Made by a program: the position numbers and the translations under genes
DNA from: DATIXD01 sp035518875
GTDB taxonomy: Bacteria; Pseudomonadota; Gammaproteobacteria; Methylococcales; Methylococcaceae
Direction: 5' to 3'
NCBI GenBank assembly: GCA_035518875.1
Contig: DATIXD010000329.1
Span: 1-25,621, forward strand
Length of the DNA stretch: 25,621 bases
The notes under the pieces: generated by a model
Databases searched by the model: none
Seen by the model: only the letters and a program-made list of their open reading frames with translations
Told to the model about the DNA's origin: nothing
Shown here: positions 17,205 through 22,688 of the stretch, piece by piece
Layout: every line of letters starts with the position of its first letter
Numbering within the stretch: the stretch's first letter is position 1

Positions 17205-17319
17205 TTAAGTAAAACCAAACCTACCGCAAGATAGGGGCAGAAAGTCGCGGATCCCAAGCGGAAAGCCGGACTGCCGAGTGTGGCTTCGTCACAGCCACGC
17301 GAGGGAGTTCGGCTTTTTT
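17205..17319 (+). ncRNA. Structured leader RNA, GEMM-I-like riboswitch candidate
   Basis: Between the promoter and a terminator lies an ordered set of elements resembling the GEMM-I (cyclic di-GMP / cyclic AMP-GMP) aptamer. CAAACC (17216-17221) leads into a 6-bp stem with one mismatch, closed by a GCAA tetraloop (17220-17235). Then comes GGGG..AAAG (to 17244), then a helix AGTC-CGG (17243-17250) with CCG-GACT (17266-17272), ending in GCCGGACTGCC. The last segment also forms the 5' arm of the terminator, the arrangement expected of a transcriptional switch. Against the call: the near-invariant ACGC before AAAG reads GCAG here, the expected GG before CAAACC is absent, and no closing P1 helix is obvious. 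It could be a divergent GEMM, another structured leader, or a small terminated RNA. Confidence 0.45.
17265..17319 (+). terminator. Strong intrinsic terminator in the leader of the ParA-like gene
   Basis: An 11-position outer stem, GCCGGACTGCC (17265-17275) with GGGAGTTCGGC (17303-17313), has one G-T wobble and one mismatch. It encloses an 8-bp inner stem (17278-17285 with 17293-17300). Six T residues follow at 17314-17319. It lies about 250 bp before the ParA-like start, so it would gate expression of that gene. Confidence 0.75.
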
Positions 17320-17539
17320 GTTGCCCCAAGCGATGGATACGGATCGACCGTCACATTCGTGAAACTATGCATTGCAGGATGGTCCTGTGGTTACAGGAAA
17401 GACTTGAATTGCTCGAACTGCGCAGGGCTGGCTCGTGTAGCCCCCGCTGCAGATTATGCAATGGTACAGGAATATTATGATAAGGATTTCAGGAAGGGAC
17501 TCTTGGTCTGAAAAGGCCGTCACTAATCCCTTGAATTTC

Positions 17540-17561
17540 CTTCGGTTAAACCGAAGAGGAG
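17540..17561 (+). promoter_or_regulatory. Hairpin abutting the ribosome site of the ParA-like gene
   Basis: A perfect hairpin CTTCGGT-TAA-ACCGAAG (17540-17556) ends exactly where the ribosome site AGGAG (17557-17561) begins, 8 bp before the ATG at 17570. It could limit ribosome access or be a protein site; no T-run follows, so it is not a terminator. Confidence 0.45.
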
Positions 17562-17569
17562 TAATTAAG

Positions 17570-18313
17570 ATGAGTAGGATACATTTAGTCGGTGGAGAAA
17601 AAGGCGGTGTGGGAAAATCAACTGTCGCGCGGCTACTCGCCCAAGAGTTCGTTGATCGCGACTTGCCCTTTGTTGCGCTGGATGGCGACCAATCTCACGG
17701 CGACTTGCTACGGTTTTATGCCGATTTCGCTCAGCGTTTAGATCTCCAGGAGAGTGCAAGTGCTGATCGTGTCGTGCTATCGGCCATCGATGCCAACCGA
17801 AAGGTCTTGGTCGATCTGCCGGCACAGAGTGCTGGCGCATTGAAACGCTGGATCGACGATAACGGCGTGCTGGAACTCGCTCAGGAATTGAACATTCCGA
17901 TCGTGATCTGGCATGTCATGGACGACAGCCGGAATTCCGCCGATCTGCTGGAACGCTTCGTCAACGACTATGCCCAAAGCGACGGCGTGTCCTTTGTCGT
18001 TGTCAAGAATCGCGGTCGCGGCTCGGATTTTTCACTGTTTGATCAATCGCCTGTCCGAAAAGCCGCCGAAGCGCGGGGCGCTCACATCATCGAACTGCCC
18101 GGTTTGGACAAGCACGTGATGAACAAGATCGATTGGCTGAGTTTGAGCTTCTGGGCCGCTGCCAATCTCACACGCGGAGAATGCCTGGATCTTTTGGAAC
18201 GCCGGCGGGTGAAAGTCTGGCGGAAACAGTGGCAGCAGCAATTGGAACCCATCGCCGACCTGGTGTATGGTCGCCCGAGCGCGCAAGTGGTGCAATTGCA
18301 AGCGATCGCCTAA
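17570..18313 (+). CDS. ParA/MinD-like P-loop ATPase
   Basis: The protein has 247 residues. It carries a deviant Walker A motif, EKGGVGKST at residues 10-18 with the signature lysine early in the motif, followed by ALDGDQS (Walker A'-like) and VLVDLPA (Walker B region). This is the SIMIBI fold of ParA, MinD, TraL and related positioning ATPases. No ParB partner or centromere-like repeats are next to it, so plasmid-type partitioning is unlikely. TraL-like mobilisation proteins and BcsQ-like organisers of membrane complexes are alternatives. The basic, Trp- and Gln-rich C-terminus (KVWRKQWQQQ) could be a membrane-contacting amphipathic helix (inference). The ATG is preceded by AGGAG. It is expressed from a long leader with a terminator and possible riboswitch. 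Confidence 0.85.
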   Translation: MSRIHLVGGEKGGVGKSTVARLLAQEFVDRDLPFVALDGDQSHGDLLRFYADFAQRLDLQESASADRVVLSAIDANRKVLVDLPAQSAGALKRWIDDNGVLELAQELNIPIVIWHVMDDSRNSADLLERFVNDYAQSDGVSFVVVKNRGRGSDFSLFDQSPVRKAAEARGAHIIELPGLDKHVMNKIDWLSLSFWAAANLTRGECLDLLERRRVKVWRKQWQQQLEPIADLVYGRPSAQVVQLQAIA

Positions 18314-18341
18314 TCGCTAAACATACTCTACAGCAGCAGAT

Positions 18342-18387
18342 AAAGGAGGAAAGAACCTTGCGATTCAATAGGGACTCTGTGGCATGA
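18342..18387 (+). other. Strong ribosome site with nine-codon mini-frame (possible leader peptide or gene remnant)
   Basis: AAAGGAGG (18342-18349) is a near-perfect Shine-Dalgarno sequence. Eight bases later a TTG (18358) opens a frame of nine codons, MRFNRDSVA, ending at TGA (18385-18387). The stop lies inside the first arm of the interleaved repeats. It may be a leader peptide or what is left of a second gene after the ParA-like gene. Confidence 0.35.
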
Positions 18388-18480
18388 GAGTACGGTCCAT
18401 CACGGCCAATTCGTTGCCGGGTATCAAGACGCCGCCATAGGATCACATCGTACCCACTCTCATGCAGGATACCCGGCGAC
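18382..18480. repeat. Two interleaved perfect inverted repeats (pseudoknot order)
   Basis: Arm A GCATGAGAGT (18382-18391) pairs with ACTCTCATGC (18456-18465). Arm B at 18413-18425, containing GCCGGGTATC, pairs with 18468-18480, containing GATACCCGGC: 13 positions with one G-T wobble. The order A-B-A'-B' means the two helices cannot nest and would form a pseudoknot in RNA. A small hairpin with a TTCG loop sits at 18403-18419. Confidence 0.6.
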
Positions 18481-18493
18481 AATAATTCGCCTT

Positions 18494-18574
18494 CGGCAGC
18501 CCGGATCTCAGATGTATCGGTCCCATACAGCACGCCGTGGCTTCGCAATGAAGCCACGGCCTTCCGGGCTGCCG
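18494..18574. repeat. Nested long hairpins
   Basis: The outer perfect 11-bp repeat is CGGCAGCCCGG (18494-18504) with CCGGGCTGCCG (18564-18574). Inside it is a second perfect 11-bp hairpin, GCCGTGGCTTC (18534-18544) with GAAGCCACGGC (18550-18560) and a 5-nt loop. The nine-T run begins 20 bp after the outer arm, too far for a standard terminator. A REP-like or transposon-end remnant is possible. Confidence 0.55.
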
Positions 18575-18670
18575 CAGGTTCTACCCCTGGTCGCTTTTTT
18601 TTTGGAGCGGCGACACTGGCCAGTGATCGGAAAATCTGGACTGCGGGGCACTCTACGAAGCGCTGATTTT

Positions 18671-18713
18671 TTGAGAAGACAAGTTGGAATGCGGTATACC
18701 AAAACCGCCATTC
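18671..18713 (+). promoter_or_regulatory. Candidate pckG promoter with overlapping dyad
   Basis: The -35 TTGAGA (18671-18676) and -10 TATACC (18695-18700) have an 18-bp spacer. An imperfect dyad, GAATGCGGT (18687-18695) with ACCGCCATTC (18704-18713), overlaps the -10, as an operator for a repressor would. Confidence 0.4.
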
Positions 18714-18784
18714 TGAATCGCCCAGTAGGTTGACGCCTGCAGCAGCCGCTGCAGACCGCCAGGTTAATCAGCAGAGGCATCAAA

Positions 18785-20635
18785 ATGAACCGACAACACG
18801 CCACTACCGCCATAATCTCCTCCGCGCCTTCCTATGTTCGCCATACGCGCCTCAAGGCCTGGGTTACCCAAATGGCCGCCCTGTGCCAACCGGATCGAAT
18901 CTTTTGGTGCGATGGGACGGATGCGGAATATCAACGTCTGTGCGAAGGGATGGTCAGCACAGGCACGTTGATCCGGCTCAACCCGGATAAACGGCCCAAC
19001 AGCTTCCTCGCCCGCTCGGATCCCAGCGATGTTGCGCGAGTGGAGGACCGCACTTTCATTTGTACCGCGCATCGGGATGACGTCGGCCCCACCAATAACT
19101 GGGAAGATCCGGGCGCGATGAAGGGGAGGTTAATCGAGGTGTTCCAGGGGTGCATGCGCGGCCGGACCCTGTATGTCGTCCCCTTTAGCATGGGACCACT
19201 CGGCAGTTCCATCGCCCATATCGGGGTGGAGCTCACCGACTCCCCCTATGTCGTCGTCAATATGCGGATCATGACCCGCATGGGGAGGAAGGTGTTCGAC
19301 GCGTTGGGAAAAGACGGCGAATTCGTCGCCTGCCTGCACTCGGTCGGGAGACCCCTCCAGCCAGGCGAGCCGGACGTGAGCTGGCCCTGCAACCGTGAAC
19401 ACAAATACATCGTGCACTTCCCCGAAACCCGTGAAATCTGGTCTTATGGCTCGGGCTACGGCGGCAACGCCCTGCTGGGCAAGAAATGCTTCGCGCTACG
19501 CATCGCCTCCGCCATGGGTCGCGATGAGGGATGGCTCGCCGAACATATGCTCATCTTAGGGCTGGAGTCGCCACACGGTGAAAAAATCTACGTGGCGGCA
19601 GCCTTTCCCAGCGCCTGCGGCAAGACGAACTTCGCCATGCTGATTCCGCCCGAGCCCTTCATGGGTTGGAAGGTGACCACCGTGGGGGACGACATCGCCT
19701 GGATCAAGCCGGGGGCGGACGGCCGCCTGTACGGCCTTAATCCCGAGGCGGGCTTTTTCGGTGTCGCCCCGGGGACGTCCGACAGGAAGAATTACAACGC
19801 GATGGCCGCCCTGCGCCGAAATTGCATTTTCACGAACGTTGCCTTGACGCCCGATGGTGATGTCTGGTGGGAAGGGATGACGGAGGCAATGCCGGAGCGC
19901 CTCATCGACTGGCAGGGCAAAGAGTGGACACCGGAAATCGCCAGAAAAACCGGGCGCAAGGCAGCCCATCCCAATGCGCGCTTCACCGCACCGGCCCTTC
20001 AGTGTCCCTCCATCGATCCGGAGTGGGAAAACCCCAGCGGCGTGCCCATTTCGGCTTTCATTTTCGGAGGCCGTCGCTCCACCACGGTACCCTTGGTTTT
20101 CGAAGCCTTCAACTGGAACTTTGGCGTCTACATGGCAGCCACGCTGGGTTCGGAGACCACGGCGGCGGCGACGGGCAAGGTGGGGGAAATCCGCCGTGAT
20201 CCGTTCGCCATGCTGCCGTTTTGTGGCTACCACATGGGCGACTACTTCAATCACTGGCTGCGCATGGGGCGTGGCATCGATACCCAGCCGCGCATCTTCT
20301 GTGTCAATTGGTTCCGCGTGGACGCCGAAGGCAATTTCATTTGGCCGGGATTCGGCGAAAACATGCGCGTGCTCAAATGGGCCTTCGATCGCGTTCTCGA
20401 CCGCTCCGGTGCGGCCAAGACCCCATTGGGCTGGATGCCCCGTTTCGAAGACATCGACTGGGCAGGGCTAGAGTCGGTGACCCCGGAGAAATTCCACGAA
20501 CTGACCCGGGTGGACACGCACATGTGGCGAGATGAACTGCGGCAGCACGGGGAACTATTCGATCAGCTCAAAACGCGGTTGCCGGCAGAGTTCATTCATC
20601 ACCAGGCGCTTTTGGAGCTGAGTTTCGTCGACTAA
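18785..20635 (+). CDS. pckG: Phosphoenolpyruvate carboxykinase (GTP)
   Basis: The protein has 616 residues, normal for the GTP-dependent family, which interconverts oxaloacetate plus GTP with phosphoenolpyruvate, CO2 and GDP. The signature FPSACGKTN (residues 274-282) carries the active-site Cys278 and P-loop Lys280. Further family segments are clear: GSGYGGNALLGKKCFALRIAS, the metal-site region VGDDIAWIK and the guanine-binding FFGVAPGT..NPNAM-like region. AGAGG just upstream is an adequate ribosome site. With citrate synthase upstream and malic enzyme downstream it places oxaloacetate, PEP and pyruvate interconversion in one region. A SHOCT-domain gene follows after 34 bp without an intervening terminator. 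Confidence 0.96.
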   Translation: MNRQHATTAIISSAPSYVRHTRLKAWVTQMAALCQPDRIFWCDGTDAEYQRLCEGMVSTGTLIRLNPDKRPNSFLARSDPSDVARVEDRTFICTAHRDDVGPTNNWEDPGAMKGRLIEVFQGCMRGRTLYVVPFSMGPLGSSIAHIGVELTDSPYVVVNMRIMTRMGRKVFDALGKDGEFVACLHSVGRPLQPGEPDVSWPCNREHKYIVHFPETREIWSYGSGYGGNALLGKKCFALRIASAMGRDEGWLAEHMLILGLESPHGEKIYVAAAFPSACGKTNFAMLIPPEPFMGWKVTTVGDDIAWIKPGADGRLYGLNPEAGFFGVAPGTSDRKNYNAMAALRRNCIFTNVALTPDGDVWWEGMTEAMPERLIDWQGKEWTPEIARKTGRKAAHPNARFTAPALQCPSIDPEWENPSGVPISAFIFGGRRSTTVPLVFEAFNWNFGVYMAATLGSETTAAATGKVGEIRRDPFAMLPFCGYHMGDYFNHWLRMGRGIDTQPRIFCVNWFRVDAEGNFIWPGFGENMRVLKWAFDRVLDRSGAAKTPLGWMPRFEDIDWAGLESVTPEKFHELTRVDTHMWRDELRQHGELFDQLKTRLPAEFIHHQALLELSFVD

Positions 20636-20669
20636 TCAGCGGTTCTCGTTATTCTTGAGGAGACATATC

Positions 20670-21473
20670 ATGTTCAGACTCAGCGAACAGGGACAGCGAA
20701 TCATAGAGGATATGGCACAACGCTATGGGGTCAGCCAGGACGCGGTAATGACTATGCTGCGAGCCGTCATGGAAGGTAACGGCACCATGGCCCAGTTCAA
20801 TCACCCGGAATTGGGCGGCTCAGGGCAATGGATGCAGGGCGGCATGACCATGGTCGGGGATATGTTCAATTATGGCCTCAAGTCCAAGGTGGATGGCCTT
20901 TGCACGGAGTTATCGAATCTGCTCGCCAACCAACCGCCTTCATTCTTCATGCCCGCGGCCACCCAATCACAATCGCAGACCCAAGGTGGATATGGGCAGG
21001 TAAGCCTGTTCGTCCCCGGTGGAGGGGGTGATGCCGGCCAGTGGTGGCCGTCCGACCTGGGCGTTCCCGCGGCGACCGGCTCGCAGAACAACATCCGCTA
21101 CGCCTATTTCCCGGTCAGTCGGCGTTTAGCCGTCGAAATCAATGGACATATCACCGTCTACGACACGCAGGACCATCAGATCGGCGGCGTCTCCCAGCAA
21201 CAAAGCACGGATGCCTCGCTGACCTTCACTAGTCAATACGGCCTGGTCCGGGTCGCGAACTTGCCGGTGGTGTCGATCGACGGTGTGGCACCTCAGCAAT
21301 TCTCCGCTCCCGGTCAACCACAGCCGGTAAGCACTGAGCCCCCCGCTCTTGAGGAGGCACCAGAAATAGATGTGTTTGCCAAGATCGAACGTCTGGCCGA
21401 ATTAAGACAAAAAGGCATCCTTTCGGAGGATGAGTTTGCAGCGAAAAAGGCAGAGTTGTTGGGTCGGTTATGA
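20670..21473 (+). CDS. SHOCT-domain protein of unknown function
   Basis: The protein has 267 residues from the ATG at 20670, which has GAGGAG (20657-20662) upstream. Residues 1-90 are a helical region (LSEQGQRIIEDMAQRYGVS, then FNHPELGG and GGMTMVGDMFN) that looks like a conserved domain of its own. Residues about 95-220 are Gln/Gly/Ser-rich with a beta-rich core. Residues about 232-265 are a clear SHOCT domain (IERLAELRQKGILSEDEFAAKKAELL), a short helical oligomerisation or membrane-proximal module found at protein ends. No signal peptide or membrane helix is seen. It lies between pckG (34 bp) and a transglutaminase (34 bp), so all three may share a transcript. Function unknown. Confidence 0.8.
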   Translation: MFRLSEQGQRIIEDMAQRYGVSQDAVMTMLRAVMEGNGTMAQFNHPELGGSGQWMQGGMTMVGDMFNYGLKSKVDGLCTELSNLLANQPPSFFMPAATQSQSQTQGGYGQVSLFVPGGGGDAGQWWPSDLGVPAATGSQNNIRYAYFPVSRRLAVEINGHITVYDTQDHQIGGVSQQQSTDASLTFTSQYGLVRVANLPVVSIDGVAPQQFSAPGQPQPVSTEPPALEEAPEIDVFAKIERLAELRQKGILSEDEFAAKKAELLGRL

Positions 21474-21507
21474 TGTTCGCACGTTTGAAGAACTCTCGGG
21501 GGATGTC

Positions 21508-22377
21508 ATGCGGCGCCTGCAAATCCGCCACGTAACCCATTATGAATACAGCAACTCGATCGAGTTATTGCCGCATAAGCTATTGTTGCGTCCGCGCGAA
21601 GGACACGATATTCGCATCGTATCGTCACAGCTGGAAATCTCGCCAGCGCATCAGGTGAAATGGCATCGCGACGTCAATGACAACTGCGTCGCGGTCGTGA
21701 ATTTTCTGGAGTCGACCGACCGGCTTTCCTTCCTCAGTGAAGTCGTTCTTGAACATTACGACGAAATGCCCCTGGATTTCATTATTGAGCCACGCGCAGC
21801 TAATTTTCCGTTCCATTACGATGCGACCGAAGGCGCCGACCTGATCCCTTACCAGATGTCGATTTTTCCCGAAGATACGAAGACGCTGCGCGACTGGGTT
21901 TCACGGTTTTGGCGTCCCGGGCAAACGTTGGAAACTTATGGTCTCCTGGATAACCTGAATAAGGGGATTGCGGAGGCGATCGCCTATCAGATGCGGGAAG
22001 AACCCGGCGTACAATCTCCTGCAGAAACCTTGGCCAGAAAGATCGGATCATGCCGGGATATGGCCACTTTATTTTGCGAAGCCTGTCGGCAGGTTGGCCT
22101 TGCTGCACGCTTTGTCAGCGGTTATCTGCACGCGCCCCGGTCGGAGAAGGATCACGGTGCAACCCATGCCTGGTCGGAGATCTACTTGCCGGGGGCTGGT
22201 TGGAAAGGGTTTGATTCGACCAGCGGCGAAATAGTCGGCAGCCAACACATCGCCGTGGCCGTGAGCCGCCACCCGGAAGCCGTTCCCCCGATTGCGGGTG
22301 CGTTTCTCGGCCGCATCGATCAAGCGGCGGTGATGAGGGTCGAGGTTGAGGTCGCCGAGACCGATTCGGCGCATTAA
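21508..22377 (+). CDS. Stand-alone transglutaminase-like cysteine protease (COG1305 type)
   Basis: The protein has 289 residues: a bacterial transglutaminase N-terminal beta domain (about 1-95) and a transglutaminase-like core with the full triad Cys182 (GSCRDMA), His220 (THAWSEIY) and Asp236 (GFDSTSG). It is colinear with the first 270 residues of the large fusion proteins at 6133-12794 but lacks the amidoligase half. Stand-alone members of this type are the usual transglutaminase of Anbu-associated clusters, so it may belong functionally with the Anbu gene about 15 kb upstream (inference). The frame is open to an ATG at 21430 inside the SHOCT gene, but the conserved N-terminus (RRLQIRHVTHYEY) begins at 21508, which also has a GGGGG ribosome site. 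No signal peptide; probably cytoplasmic. Confidence 0.88.
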   Translation: MRRLQIRHVTHYEYSNSIELLPHKLLLRPREGHDIRIVSSQLEISPAHQVKWHRDVNDNCVAVVNFLESTDRLSFLSEVVLEHYDEMPLDFIIEPRAANFPFHYDATEGADLIPYQMSIFPEDTKTLRDWVSRFWRPGQTLETYGLLDNLNKGIAEAIAYQMREEPGVQSPAETLARKIGSCRDMATLFCEACRQVGLAARFVSGYLHAPRSEKDHGATHAWSEIYLPGAGWKGFDSTSGEIVGSQHIAVAVSRHPEAVPPIAGAFLGRIDQAAVMRVEVEVAETDSAH

Positions 22378-22688
22378 TGTTCCTGATTTGCATTGGGGCG
22401 TCAGCCGCTAATGGATTCGCGACCGAAAACTAAGGATCGGGCCTGCGGCGGTGGAGTTCGGCGGACGAGACAAGATTATTGATGCCAGATCACCGCTTGG
22501 TAAGGCATGGGAATTCGCGATGGTGACGTTGGATATGTTTGGCGTAGTTAAAGGCATGATACAGGGCGGTTTGCCGGTCGCTGACGATCGGATTGACTGC
22601 TTTAAGGGGAAATGTGGGGTGGCTTGTTTGTTGCCGCCAGTGGCGTCTGCATCAACGCACGAGACGTCGCGAAACACCGGAGAACATC
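22378..22688. other. Non-coding stretch upstream of maeB
   Basis: Frames are open on both strands (+ 22451-22720 and - 22408-22677) but neither has a ribosome site or a recognisable product. No promoter, terminator or repeat stands out. Confidence 0.45.

Larger units (their letters stand above)
18314..18784. other. Non-coding, highly structured stretch between the ParA-like gene and pckG
   Basis: No supported gene. It holds a strong ribosome site with a nine-codon frame, interleaved inverted repeats, nested hairpins, a nine-T run (18595-18603), a candidate pckG promoter and a leader hairpin CTGCAGC-AGCC-GCTGCAG (18737-18754). The main items are listed separately. Confidence 0.6.

Noticed and set aside
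17359..17511. Small + frames between the leader terminator and the ParA-like gene (GTG 17359 or TTG 17404, ending 17511; another at 17367-17480 with a Cys-rich end)
   Set aside because: AGGAAAG lies before the TTG at 17404, so it is not impossible, but two overlapping frames look equally good and neither product is recognisable.
17570..18313. ParA-like gene as a plasmid partition system
   Set aside because: No ParB-like gene or iteron/parS-like repeats are adjacent, and the flanking genes are chromosomal metabolic genes.
18595..18603. Nine-T run as an intrinsic terminator for the ParA-like gene
   Set aside because: The nearest strong stem ends 20 bp earlier, so the T-run is not directly attached to it.
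18512..18733. 73-codon + frame between the ParA-like gene and pckG
   Set aside because: It runs through perfect palindromes and the T-run and lacks a ribosome site; its codons follow the repeats rather than a protein.
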